DNA from: Callorhinus ursinus
Lineage: Eukaryota > Chordata > Mammalia > Carnivora > Otariidae
Assembly (NCBI RefSeq): GCF_003265705.1
Contig: NW_020312775.1
Span: forward strand, 6,152,546 to 6,216,545
DNA: 64,000 nucleotides
Reading direction: 5' to 3'
Part shown: positions 36,181 to 47,120 of the stretch, piece by piece
Layout of the letters: each line of letters starts with the position of its first letter
Numbering within the stretch: position 1 is the first letter of the stretch
Translations under genes and position numbers: made by a program
Notes under the pieces: model-generated
What the model was told of the DNA's origin: nothing
Database searches by the model: none
The model's input: the letters and a program-made list of their open reading frames with translations, nothing else

Positions 36181-36311
36181 TTTTAAAAAATTAATTAATT
36201 AATTAATTAGGCATGAAGCCAAATGAGGGCTTGAACTCATGAGCCTGGGGTCAAGACCTGAGCCGAGGTCAAGATTTGGATGCCTAACCAACTGAGCCAC
36301 CGAGGCACCCC
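36181..36311 (-). mobile_element. older Can-SINE variant
   Basis: Shorter, diverged SINE with the wording 'gagggcttgaactcatgagcctggggtcaagacctgagccgaggtcaagatt' and the inverted head 'actgagccaccgaggcacccc', plus an (AATT)n tail at 36190-36210. TSD about TAAAATTATTTCTTTT / TAAAATTATTTTTTTC at 36170-36185 and 36312-36327. It belongs to an older subfamily than the SINEs at 10914 or 60143. Confidence 0.85.
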
Positions 36312-37734
36312 TAAAATTATTTTTTTCTCTATTTTTTGCCACTTCAATTACTATGTGTTTTGGTGTGCACCTTCTTGTGTTGAGTTTGCTGGAGAATCTC
36401 TGTGCCTCCTGAATGTGGTTTTCTGTTTCCTTGTCCAGATTTAGGAAGTTTTCAGCTATTATTTTTCAAATCGATTTTCTATTCCCCTTTCTCTCTCTTC
36501 TCTTTCTGGGATCCCTATGTTGTGAATATTATGATGCTCAATGGTGTTGCTGAGTTCTCTAAGTATGTTCTCATTGTGCAGGATTTCTTTGCCTCTCACT
36601 TATTTAGCTTGATTGCTTTCCAATTACTTTATCCTCCAGTCATCGATACATTCTTCTGCTTCCTGTATCAGACATATTACTTATTTCTGTTTTACTTAAA
36701 TCTCCTGGTATGATTTTGTCCTGTTCTTTCATTTGAGATATATTCCTCTCTCTCCTCACTTTGTCTACCTCTTTGTTTCTCTGTGTTAGGAAAGTCAGCT
36801 ATGTATACTGCTCTTGAAATAGGGGCTTTATGAAGAAACGGCATTGCAGTGCAGTGTCCCCTGTTCACCAGAATCTGGCACTGCAGGGGTCTCCCATGCA
36901 TGTTGATTATGTCCTACTGTGTCTGAGTCATTTTTTCCTTTTAGTCTGGATGCCTGTAATGACTCTCTGCCTGTTGTGGGTTGTGCTTGCTCTCTGTGGT
37001 ATTAGTGAGACCCAGGCAGACCTACTCAGAGGGGGCATGATATCAGGAGGTTTTAGGGGCAGAGTGGCAGTGTTAGTAAAGTTTGCACTGAGCTGCTACT
37101 GTTAAGTCAGATGCCCCAAATGTGGTGGTTACTGAGGGCATGACATACAGCAGCTATGGCCAGGGGTGTGGAATATAGCCTTGGTTGCAGTGGCGGTGGC
37201 CATGGCTGAGACATATATTTGTTTGCTTGGTGGCTGTGTGGGTCATGCTCAAAGCATTAACAAAATTTGCACTGAGCCACTAATTCTATGTCAAATCCCT
37301 CTAAGTGCAGTGGCCCCTGAGGGTGCAGAGTACAGCTGCTGTGGCAAAGGGTATGAGGCATCTGTGCATATTGGCTCAATGCAGTGTGCAGCAGCAGCTG
37401 GGGGCATGTGGCCTCTGTGCATGTGGAGGCTAGGAATGTTGTATGCGGTATTAACAAAATTTGTTCTGAGCCCAAGGCTGAGACCAAAGCCTTGGAGTAG
37501 GGGAGTTTTCAGGAGAACTCATGGGCATGTCACACAGCTAGCAGGTTAGGAAGTAAGTGTCTGTGAAGTGCTACCTCCCAGAGTTGCCCCTGTGTTTATG
37601 CTGGAGGTTGGGGGAGAGAAATGGCACCTGCAGTTCCATTATTCCAAGAGAATTCCCTCAACAGGCTCAGAAATCAGTATGAATGGATCTGTCTGTCTCC
37701 TGTTTGCCCAAGGAATTGTGCAAACTGTGGCTTC

Positions 37735-37990
37735 TTTTTTTTTGTTATATTAATCACCATACATTACGTCATTAGTTTTTGATATAGTGTTCCATGATTC
37801 ATTCTTTGCGTATAACACCCAGTGCTCCATGTAGTACGTGCCTTCCTTAATACCCATCACCGGGCTAAACCATCCCCCAACCCCCTCCCCTCTAGAACCC
37901 TCAGTTTGTTTCTCAGAGTCCATAGTCTCTCATGGTTCAGCTCCCCCTCCAATTTGTCCCCCTTCATTCTTCCCCTCCTGCTGTCTTCTT
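37735..37990 (-). mobile_element. L1-6: short L1 3' UTR piece
   Basis: About 250 bp of L1 3' UTR ('acacccagtgctcc', 'cccatcaccggg', 'ctcagagtccatagtctctcatgg'), with its T-run at 37735-37743 marking the 3' end on the minus strand. It ends abruptly where L1-7's own T-run begins at 37991. It is either a 5'-truncated insertion or part of a compound L1-7 3' end. Confidence 0.85.
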
Positions 37991-38195
37991 CTTTTTTTTT
38001 TTTTAACATATAATATATTATTTGTTTCAGAGGTACAGTTCTGTGATTCAACAGTCTTACACAATTCACAATGCTCACCAAAGTACATACCCTCCCCAAT
38101 GTCTATCACCCAGCCACCCCATCCCTCTCACCCCCCACCACTCCAGCAACCCTCAGTTTGTTTCCTGAGATAAAGAATTCCTCATATCAGTGAGG

Positions 38196-41100
38196 TCATA
38201 TGATACATGTCTTTCCTGATTGACTTATTTTACTCAGCATAATACTGTCCAGTTCCATCCACGTCATTGCAAATGGCAAGATTTCATTCCTTTTGATGGC
38301 TGCATAATATTCCACTGGGTATATATATAACATCTTCTTTATCCATTCATCTGTTGATGGACATCTTGGCTCTTTAAATATTTTGGCTATTGTGGATATT
38401 GCTGCTATAAACATCGGGGTGCACATACCCCTTCAGATCCCTACATTTGTATCTTTGGGGTAAATACCCAGTAGTGCAATTGCTGTATCCTATGGTAGCT
38501 CTATTTTCAAATTTTGAAGAACTTTCATTCTGTTTCCCAGAGTGGCTGCACCAGCTTGCATTCCCACCAACACTGTAGGAGGGTTCCCCTTTCTCCACAA
38601 CCCTGCCAACGTCTGTCATTTCCTGACATGTTAATTTTAGCTATTCTGACTGGTGTAAGGTGGTATCTCATTGAGGTTTTGATTTGGATTTCCCTGATGC
38701 CAAGCGATGTTGAGCACCTTTTCATGTGTCTGTTGGCCATTTGGATGTCTTCTTTGGAAAAATGTTCATGTCTTCTGCCCATTTCTTGACTGGATCATTT
38801 GTTCTTTGGGTGTTGAGTTTGATAAGTTCTTTATAGATTTTGAATACTATTCCTTTATGTGCTATGTCATTTGCAAATATCTTCTCCCATTCTGTCGGTT
38901 GTCTTTTGGTTTTGTTGACTGTTTCTTTTGCTGTGCAAAAGCTTCTTATCATGATGAAGTCCCAATAGTTCATTTTTGCCCTTACTTCCCTTGCCTTTGG
39001 CGATGTTTCTAGGAATAAGTTGCTGCGGCTGAGGTCGAAGAGGTTGCTGCCTGTGTTCTCCTTTAGGATTTTGATGGACTCCTGTCTCACGTTTAGGTCT
39101 TTCAACATTTTTGAGTCTATTTTTGTGTGTGGTGTAAGGAAATGGTCCAGTTTCATTCTTCTGCATGTGGCTGTCCAATTTTCCCAACACCATTTGTTGA
39201 AGAGACTGTCATTTTGCCATTGGACATTCTTTCCTGCTTTGTTGAAGATTAGTTGACCAGAGTTGAGGGTCCATTTCTGGGCTCTCTATTCTGTTCCATT
39301 GATCTATGTGTCTGTTTTTGTGCCAGTACCATACTGTCTTGATGATGACAGCTTTGTGATAGAGCTTGAAGTCCGGAATTGTGGATGCCACCAGGTTTGC
39401 TTTTTTTTTTTTTTCAACATTCCTCTGGCTATTCAGGGTCTTTTCTGGTTCCATACAAATTTTAGGATTATTTGATCCATTTAATTGAAAAAAGTGGATG
39501 GTATTTTGATAGGGATTGCATTGAATGTGTAGATTGCTCTAGGTAGCATTGACATTGTCACAATATTTGTTCTTCCAATCCATGAGCATGGAAAGTTTTT
39601 CCATTTCTTTGTGTCTTCCTCCATTTCTTTCATGAGTATTTTATAGCTTTCCAAGTACAGATTCTTTGCCTCTTTGGTTAGATTTATTCCTAGGTATCTT
39701 ATGGTTTTGGGTGCAATTGTAAATGGGATCGACTCCTTAATTTCTCTTTCTTCTGTCTTATTGTTGGTGTATAGGAAGGCCACTGATTTCTGTGCATTGA
39801 TTTTATATCCTGCCACTTGACTGAATTCCTGTATGAGTTCTAACAGTTTTGGGGTGGAGTCTTTTGGCTTTTCCACATAAAGTATCATATCATCTGCAAA
39901 GATTAAGTTTGACTTCTTCTTTGCCAATTTGGATACCTTTCATTTTTGTTGTTGTTGTTGTTGTCTGATTGCTGTGGCTAGGGCTTCTAATATTATGTTG
40001 AATAGCAGTGGTGATAGTTGACATCCCTGCCATGTTCCTGACCTTAGGGAGAAGAGTTTTGATCAAGAAAGGATGTGATACTTTGTCAAATGCTTTTTCT
40101 GCATCTATTGAGAGGATCATATGGTTCTTGTTCTTTCTTTTATTAATGTATTGTATCATATTGATTGATTTGTGGATGTTGAAGCAACCTTGCAGCCCAC
40201 GGTTAAATCCCATTTGGTTGTGGTCAATAATCCTTTTAATGTACTGTTGGATCCTATTGTCTAGTATTTTGGTGAGAATTTTTGCATCCATATTCATTAA
40301 GGATATTGGTCTGTAATTCTCCTTTTAGTTGGGGTCTTTGTCTGGTTTGGGGATCAAGGTAATGGTGGCCTCATAAAACGAGTTTGGATGTTTTCCTTCC
40401 ATTTCTATTTTCTGGAACAGTCTCAGAAGAATAGATATTAATTCTTCTTTAAATGTTTGGTAGAATTCCCCTGGGAAGCCATCTGGCCCTGGGTTTTTGT
40501 TTGTTGGGAGATTTTTGATCACTGCTTCAATTTCCTTAGAGGTTATAGGTCTGTTCAGGTTTTCTATTTCTTCCTGCTTCAGTTTTGGTAGTTGATACAT
40601 CTCTAGGAATGCAACCATTTCTTCCAATTATCGAATTTGCTGGCATATAGTTGCTCATAACATGTTCTTATAATTGTTTGTATCTCTTTGGTATTGGTTG
40701 TGATCTCTCCTCTTTCATTCATAATTTTATTTATTTGGGTCATTTCTCTTTTCTTTTTGATAAGTCTGGCCAGGGGTTTATCACTCTTGTTAATTCTTTC
40801 GAAGAACAAGCTCCTAGTCTTGTTGATCTGTTCTACTGTTCTTTTGGTTTCTAGTTCATTGATTACTGCTCTGATCTTTATTGTGTCTCTTCTCCTGCTG
40901 GGTTTAGGCTTTATTTGCTGTTTTTTCTCCAGCTCCTTTAGGTGTAGGGTTAGGTTGTGTATTTGAGACTGTTCTTGTTTCTTGAGAAAGGCTTGTATTG
41001 CTATATACTTTCCTCTCAGGACTGCCTTTGCTGCATCCCGAAGATTTTGAACAGTTGTGTTTTCATTTTCATTGATTACCATGAAGTTTTTAAATTCTTT

Positions 41101-41898
41101 AGTTTCCTGGTTGATGCATTCGTACTTTAGTAAGATGCTCTTTAGCCTCCATGTATTTGAGTTCTTTCCAACTTTCCTCTTGTGGTTTAGTTCTAGTTTC
41201 AAAGCATTGTGTTCTGAAAATATGCAGAAAAAAAATTGATCTCGGATCTTTTGGTACATGTGGAGACCTGATTTGTGACGTAGGATGTCATCTATTCTGG
41301 AGAATGTTCCATAGGCACTAGAGAAGAATGTGTATTCTGTTGCTTTGGGATAGAATATTCTGAATATATCTGTGAAATCCATTTGGTCCAGTGTGTCATT
41401 GAAAGTCTTTATTTCCTTGTTGATCTTTTGCTTAGATGATCTGTCCATTTCAGTGAGGAGGGTGTTAAAATCCCCCACTATTATTGTATTGCTGTCGATG
41501 TGTGTCTTTGCTTTTGTTATTAATTGCCTTATATAATTGGCTGCTCCCATGTTAGGTGCATAGATATTTACAATTGTTAGATCTTGTTGGATAGACCCTT
41601 TAAGTAGGGTATAGTGTCCTTCCTCATCTCTTGTTATAGTCTTTGGCTTAAAATCTAATTTTTCTGAATTAAGGATTGCCACCCCAGCTTTCTTTTGGTG
41701 TCCATTAGCATGATGAATGGTTTTCCACCCCCTCACTTTCAATCTGCGGGTGTCTTTGGGTCTAAAATGAGTCTCTTGCAGACAGTATATCGATGGGTCT
41801 TGTTTTTTTATCTAATCTTATAGCCTGTGTCTTTTGATTGGGGCATTTAGCCCATTTACATTCAGGGTAATTATTGAAAGATATGAATTTAGTGCCAT
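38196..41898 (-). pseudogene. L1-7 ORF2, largely preserved in pieces
   Basis: ATG at 41896-41898 opens 'MALNSYLSIITLNVNGLNAPIKRHRL', then a stop. 40603-41742 is open for 379 codons: endonuclease text with an intact 'VGDFN', but 'FSEHNAL' where L1 normally reads FSDHNAL, followed by the linker ('EKKQQIKPKPSRRRD'). Reverse transcriptase blocks follow: '[21 protein letters not shown]' at 40325-40627 and 'IFADDMILY' at about 39880-39910. C-terminal text ends at 38196 with 'VEYYAAIKRNE' and 'LSKISQSGK'. About 100 bp between 'FLIKTL' and the RT core are missing. Confidence 0.93.
39948..39966. repeat. (GTT)n tract in L1-7 ORF2
   Basis: Six GTT units just upstream of the 'ctgattgctgtggctagg' block (on the minus strand (AAC)n, read as a Thr run). 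It shifts the length of the 'RQQKE' linker before the FADD box. Confidence 0.85.
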
Positions 41899-41972
41899 TG
41901 TATTGCCTGTAAGGTGAGTGTTACTATATATTGTCTGTGTTCCTTTCTGGTCTATCTTACTTTTAGGCTCTC

Positions 41973-42853
41973 TGCTTAGAGGACCCGTTTCAATATTTCT
42001 TGTAGGGCTGGTTCTGTGTTTGCAAATTCCTTTAGTTTTTGTTTGTCCTGGAGGTTTTTTATCTCCTTCTATTTTCAAAGACAGCCTAGCTGTATATAGT
42101 ATTCTTTGCTGCATATTTTTCTCATTTAGTGCTCTGAATATATCATGCCAGTCCTTTCTGGCCTGCCAGGTCTCTGTGGATAGGTCTGTTGCCAATCTAA
42201 TGTTTCTACCATTGTAGGTTACAGATCTCTTCTTCCGAGCTGCTTTCAGGATTTTATCTTTGTCTCTGAGACATGTAAGTTTTACTTTTAGATGTCGGGG
42301 TGTTGACCTATTTCATTGATTTTGAGGCGGTTCTCTGTGCCTCCTGGATTTTGATGCCTATTACTTTCCCCAAATTAGGGAAGTTCTCTGCTATCATTTC
42401 CTCCAATATACCTTCTGCCCCTCTTTCTCTTTCTTCTTCTTCTGGAATCCCAATTATTCTAATATTGTTTCATCTTATGGTATTGCTTATCTCTCGAATT
42501 CTGCCCTGGTGATCCAGTAGTTGTTTATCTCTCCTTTTCTCAGCTTCTTTATTTTCCATCATTTGGTCTTCTATATCACTAATTTTCTCTTCTGCCTCAT
42601 TTATCCTAGCAGTTAGAGACTCCTTTTTTGATTGCCCCTCATTAATAGCCTTTTTGATTTCGACTTGTTTAGATTTTAGTTCTTTTATTTTTCCAGAAAA
42701 GGTTTCTCTAATAACTTCCATGCTTTTTTCAAGCCCAGCTAGTATCTTTAAAATCATGATTCTGAACTCTAGGTCCGACATCATACTAATGTCCATGGCA
42801 GTCGGTACTATCTCTTGTTCTTTTTTTGAGGTGATCTTTTCCATCTTGTCATT
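41973..42853 (-). pseudogene. L1-7 ORF1
   Basis: Starts at ATG 42851-42853 or the ATG seven bases downstream. 42470-42850 is open and encodes a strongly heptad-like coiled coil (wording 'RINEAEEKISDIEDQMMENKEAEKRRDKQL'). The RRM part continues after a frame change. The C-terminal domain at 41818-42195 has 'STETWQARKDW' and 'RILYTARLSL'. A frameshift makes that frame run past the normal ORF1 stop into ORF2. Confidence 0.9.
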
Positions 42854-43041
42854 TTGTCCAGAGGAGAATAGATGAAGGAGAGGACAAAATGCTAACAGGG
42901 TAACATCTACCCCAGCAAAATATACACTAAACAAATCAGAAGAGATCTGAAACCTGAGGAAAATAAAGGGAAAGAAATAAAAAAGAAAAAAAGAAAAAGA
43001 TAAAAACAAACAAAAACAAAACAAAACAAAACAAAAATGGA

Positions 43042-43540
43042 ATATGATCAAATATAATCAGGCTGGTGCATAGATCAGTGCCACACACTAGATTTTGGGT
43101 GTATTTTGGTCTGTTAGAAGAAAGTGCCCCCCACAATTTTAAAGAAAGGAAAACTTATATATGTACAAAATAAGGGTTAATACAATGAAGGGATGGAATA
43201 TGACTGTAAAGATGAAAATTATAAAAAATATTATAACAGGAATTAATAAGAAGCTGGTTGAAAAAAGAATGAATTTATAAAAAAAAAACAAAAGGGAGAG
43301 AATGTGATCAGGCAGGAGACTAGAACAAAGCGATACACTGGAGATTTAGGGTATATTTTGGTCTGTTAGAAGAAACTGTATCTCAAAATTTTAAAGAGAG
43401 AACAACTTTATTTATATATATATATACACACAAATAATAAGGATATCTACTATGAAGGGATAGAATATGACTCTAAGAATGAAAAATAAAAAAGACTTTT
43501 TAAGAAAGGGATTGATGAGATGTTGGTTGAAAAAGGGAAA
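43042..43540 (-). repeat. tandem duplication in the L1-7 5' UTR
   Basis: Two adjacent copies, about 250-265 bp each. Shared anchors: 'attttggtctgttagaagaaa' at 43103 and 43355, 'tgaagggatggaatatgact' near 43186 and 'tgaagggatagaatatgact' near 43453, and 'ggttgaaaaa' at about 43255 and 43526. The other full-length L1s here show one copy only. Confidence 0.85.
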
Positions 43541-44697
43541 AAGAAAAATCAAAAAAATAAAGAAAGAAAAAGAAAGTTAAAAAATATTAACTTTGAAAGA
43601 CTAAAGAATCATGGGAAAAATCCATGAATTCTATGTGCAGTATTCCCCTAGCACTGGAGTTCTGCTCTTCTCATTGATTGGTAAACTTGGTCCTGGCTGG
43701 CTGTTCTTGCTGATCTTCTGGGGGAGGGGCCTGTTGCAGTGTCTCTCAACTGTCTTTGCAGGAGGCAGAATTGCCCTGCCCTTGCCAGGGGCTGGGCTAA
43801 GTAATCTGCTCGGGTTTGCTCTCTGTAGCTTTTGTTCCCTGCACGTTTTCTGTACAGCTTTGGAGGAGAGTGAAATGGCGGCCTCCCAATCTTCACCCTG
43901 GAGGAGCCAAGAACTTGGGGTCCCGCTCCTCAGTGAGACCTGAGAGAAAAGCAGTCATTCACTCCCATCTCCCTGGTCTCTGACTGCACTCCATGCTCAC
44001 CTGGCCTGTGACTGAGTTTTTCTATTTCTGGCACCGGACCCCTTTTGGAGTCTCCAAACCCAGCAGATCCCTGCGGTGCACTCCCATGCCACTACTCCCC
44101 GGGGGAGGAAGGGGAGTCTCCCCAGATCTGCCGCTTGTTGGGTCCCTGCAGTAGGAGCGGTGGCCCGACTGTGCTGTGGATCACAGTTTGTGGCAACCCC
44201 GAGCTGAGAGCCCACTCCTTGGCTCCATCTCTGCAGATGGCTTCCCTGCTCTGATGCCTGGGAGCTCTGCTGCACTCAGGCACCCCCGGTCTTTCTGTGA
44301 CCCCTAGGGTCCTGAGACCACATTGCGCCAGTGAGGTTTCCACACCCCCGCTTAGCCACTGGGGCGATGTCGCTCAGCAGAGCCGACTTGAAAAAGTTCC
44401 AATTTTGTGCTCTGCTGCTCTATCACTTGCCGGTAGCTGCTGACGGTGACCTCTTCCCCCGCCATCTATCTTCCTGAATATCACCTCGGATTCACTTCTC
44501 CACATCTCTCCCTCCTTCCCTCCTTCCTTCTGGATTACTGTTTCTGTCTTTCTTAACCTCTCAGATGCAGCTTTTTCTCTACATTTGGTTATGAAGTTTG
44601 TTCTGCTAATCTTTGGATCACTCTTTGGTTTATTTACCCGAATGTGAGTGATATCTAGTACATGTGGGGTGGGTTGAACTTAGGGTCCTCTTACTCT

Positions 44698-44705
44698 GCC
44701 ATCTT
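44698..44705 (-). promoter_or_regulatory. YY1-like site at the L1-7 5' end
   Basis: The minus strand reads AAGATGGC within about 10 bases of the inferred L1-7 5' end. In human L1 a YY1 site with this core near the 5' end sets the transcription start; that it works the same here is an inference. It is not kept in L1-2 or L1-5. Confidence 0.5.
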
Positions 44706-44712
44706 CCCCAAG

Positions 44713-45640
44713 CTCCCTGCAGTTTTAAGCTTATGATAGGAACATATGATATTTTGAAGAACAACAAGAGATGACAATATTTGTGCAAATCCATGGGATT
44801 TTAGTATCTTGGTAAATATTGGATATATGTAAATACAGATTAAAAAATGAGGTCACATATTTACAATAGAATCTAATAAAAACTTCAGGTTGGATTTAGG
44901 AAGCATCCATATACAGTTATAGATAGAACTTGACATCAAGACCTGAAGTCTGTCCCAACTCTGTTCTATAATTACCTACATATGGGCAAATCAATACTGT
45001 AAGATAGCAGAATTATATCTAACCCACCTATCCTCATTTGAGATTTACTTAGTATGGGTTGTAATTGGAGTAAACTTCTTTTATCAAAAAAAAAACAGTG
45101 AAAGTTATGGACTTATAATTATAATTTTTCTTTAGGTCACATTTGGCTCCTGTCAGACCTGATACTCATATCCTTCATTCTTTATCAGGGGTGATTAACC
45201 GGAAATTTCTTAAAATTTAAAGAAATATTTAGTTACATCAGTGAGGGTCTGTCAGCATTCTGATACACATTTGAGGGGTGAGAGTAAGTCTATTGATCAA
45301 TGTGTGAGTGGTTTAAACCTTGCATTTATCAGGTATATTTTAGGCGAAGTAAGTTGGGAAGCCATTCCCTTTCAATGCAATTTGGCAGGATGTTTGGGAA
45401 AAGCTTTCTTCTTTCTTTCTTTCTTTCTCTTTTTTTTTTTCCTTTGGTTGACATCTTAGAGGTCAATGCTACTGGTTTTAGAAGTGGTTTTACCTAACAC
45501 AAAGAAGCGAGGAGGGGAAATAATAGAATAGTTGTGATCATGTTAAATTAAACATAGATACTCAAATGCATTTGGTTCAAACACCATTGGTAAATTAGTG
45601 TTAAATGTACAACTGAATCAGAGGTTCTATTTGAATTTAC
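44713..45640. other. single-copy DNA
   Basis: No repeat or gene is recognised apart from a TTTC/T-run at 45410-45441. The 72- and 65-codon frames at 45241-45497 overlap that run and look like noise. Confidence 0.55.
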
Positions 45641-46615
45641 TTTTTAGAAAGCAAAATGATGACCAATGAAGTTGAACATCTTTTCATGTGTTTATTTGCT
45701 ATCTGTACATCTTCTTTGGAGAAATGTTTATTCAACTCCATTACCCCCCCTTTTTTTTAAATTGGGCTGTCCTTGAGCTAGCTGTAAGAACTCTTTATAT
45801 ATTCTGGAAACTAGACCCTTATTGGATATATGATTTGCAAATATTTTCTTCCATTTTTGGGGTTCTCTTTTCACTTTGTTGATAATGTCCTTTGATGCAC
45901 CAAATTTTCAAATTCTTTGTTTTTTGTTATTTTTTGTTTTTCCTATACAAGAGAATTATTTTTCTTCTATCCAACCCACTTATCTAATTTATGTTATCCA
46001 TCTGGCAATTGCAGATAGTTTGATATCCCTAGTCTACATGTGGAGTATTGACATAGTCATAACATGAAATATATTTCAGCTATATTAACTGACAAATGCA
46101 AAATACTGAACAATTTGTATAATAAAATTCCATTAGTGGAAAAAACGTGTGGTGTCTTTCTGGGTTCTATATTCTGTTCCATTGTCTATGTGTCTGTTTA
46201 TATGCCAATATCATATAGTTTTGATTATGATAGCTTTGTAATATAGTTTGAAATCAGGAAGCATGGTACCTCCAGCTTTGTACTTTGTTCTCAAGATTGC
46301 TTTAGTTTTCAGGGTCTTTCATGGTTCTATACAGATTTCAGGATATTTTGTTCCAGTTCTCTGAAAAATTCCATTGGAATTTTGATAAGGATTGCTTTGA
46401 ACCTATAGATTGCTTTGGGTAGTATGAACATTTTAACAATATTAGTTCTTCCAATCCATGAACGTGGTATATGATTCTATTTATTTGTGTCTTCTTCAAT
46501 TTCTTTCATTAATGTCTTATAGCTTTCAGTGTATGGAACTTTTACCTCCTTGATTAAATTTATTCCTAGGTATTTTATTACTTTTGATGGAATTGTAAGT
46601 GGAATAAGCTTAGTA
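45640..46615 (-). repeat. older L1 ORF2 fragment
   Basis: Diverged minus-strand ORF2 text: 'gttgaacatcttttcatgtg', 'tctttggagaaatgttta', 'gacccttattggatatatgatttgcaaatattttcttcc', then 'ggttctatattctgttccattgtctatgtgtctg' and 'ttattcctaggtattttatt'. A piece of non-matching DNA at about 46025-46145 interrupts it. Older than the L1s numbered above. Confidence 0.8.
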
Positions 46616-47120
46616 TTATCCCATTGTATGAATATATCCCAACTTAATTACCTGTTCACCTGTTGATGGACATTTGTTTTTGTTTTTTTTCCCCAATTTT
46701 GGACTACTATGAATGAAGCTGATATGAACATTTATGTACAAGTCTTTTTTATGAATATTTGTCTTTATTTCTCTTAGATAAATGCTTAGGTGTGTAATTG
46801 TGATATCATATAGTAAGTATATATATATATTTATTTTAAAAAGATTTTATTTATTTATTTGACAGAGATTGAGAGAGAGAGTGCACAAGCAGTTGGAGCA
46901 GCGGGCAGAGGGAGAGAGAGAAGCAGGCTCCCTGCTGAGGAAGGAGCCCAATGTGGGGCTCGATCCCAGGACTCTGGGATCATGACCTGAGCTGAAGGCA
47001 GCCACTTAACCGACTGAGCCACCCAGGCACCCCAGCAAATATATATTTAAATTTAGAAGAAAATGTTAAACTGTTTTCGATTGTAGTTGTGCTGTTTTAC
47101 ATTCCCACTGTCAATCAATG
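46616..47120 (-). repeat. old L1 3'-region fragment, split by a SINE
   Basis: 'ccattgtatgaatatatcccaac', 'gttcacctgttgatggacatttg' and 'gataaatgcttaggtgtgtaattg' before the SINE, then 'attcccactgtcaatcaatgtt' after it. This is the C-terminal ORF2 and 3' UTR text of an old L1. Confidence 0.65.
46838..47034 (-). mobile_element. Can-SINE, minus strand
   Basis: 'aaagattttatttatttatttgacagag', GA-rich body, 'gggctcgatcccaggactctgggatcatgacctgagc', and inverted head 'actgagccacccaggcacccc'. The TSD is A/T-only (about ATATATATTTA near 46822-46834 and 47039-47049), so its edges are not exact. Confidence 0.95.

Larger units (their letters stand above)
32822..37734 (-). mobile_element. L1-4, 5' portion
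   Basis: Continuation of the old minus-strand L1 begun at 25290. ORF2 text runs 32822 to about 35720 ('[31 protein letters not shown]' region at 32876-33088, 'KLVELIQEFSKVAGYKIDVQKS' region at 33613-33855). ORF1 text runs about 35980-36700, and 5' UTR-like DNA to about 37734. It is more diverged than L1-3 and L1-7 and has an older SINE at 36181-36311. The far 5' boundary is uncertain. Confidence 0.85.
37991..44712 (-). mobile_element. L1-7: full-length LINE-1, least decayed in the window
   Basis: Minus-strand order: 5' end about 44712 ('ggggaagatggcagagtaagaggaccctaag' read in two parts), a long 5' UTR with an internal tandem duplication (44712-42854), ORF1 (42853 to about 41973), ORF2 (41898 to 38196), 3' UTR, and T-run 37991-38002. 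Total about 6.7 kb. It contains the longest open frame in the window (379 codons, 40603-41742) and no later insertions. Still defective: an internal deletion near 40051, and several stops and frameshifts. Confidence 0.95.
42854..44712 (-). promoter_or_regulatory. L1-7 5' UTR
   Basis: About 1.86 kb, longer than the 5' UTRs of L1-2 and L1-3. The extra length comes partly from a tandem duplication of a roughly 250-bp A/T-rich unit (43042-43290 and 43295-43540). The distal part (43620-44450) is GC-rich with several CpGs. Frames at 43611-44343 are in this UTR and are not genes. Confidence 0.8.

Noticed and set aside
36830..37549. 91- and 127-codon + strand frames with Cys-rich and hydrophobic wording
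   Set aside because: They lie in the antisense strand of the old L1-4 5' UTR. No start context, splice sites or family resemblance.
40603..41742. 379-codon open frame as a possible functional gene
   Set aside because: It is the endonuclease and linker part of L1-7 ORF2, closed by stops on both sides and followed by an internal deletion.
43611..44343. Frames of 69-110 codons as a candidate secreted or membrane protein
   Set aside because: They fall within the L1-7 5' UTR, and homologous UTR regions of the other L1s do not keep the frames.
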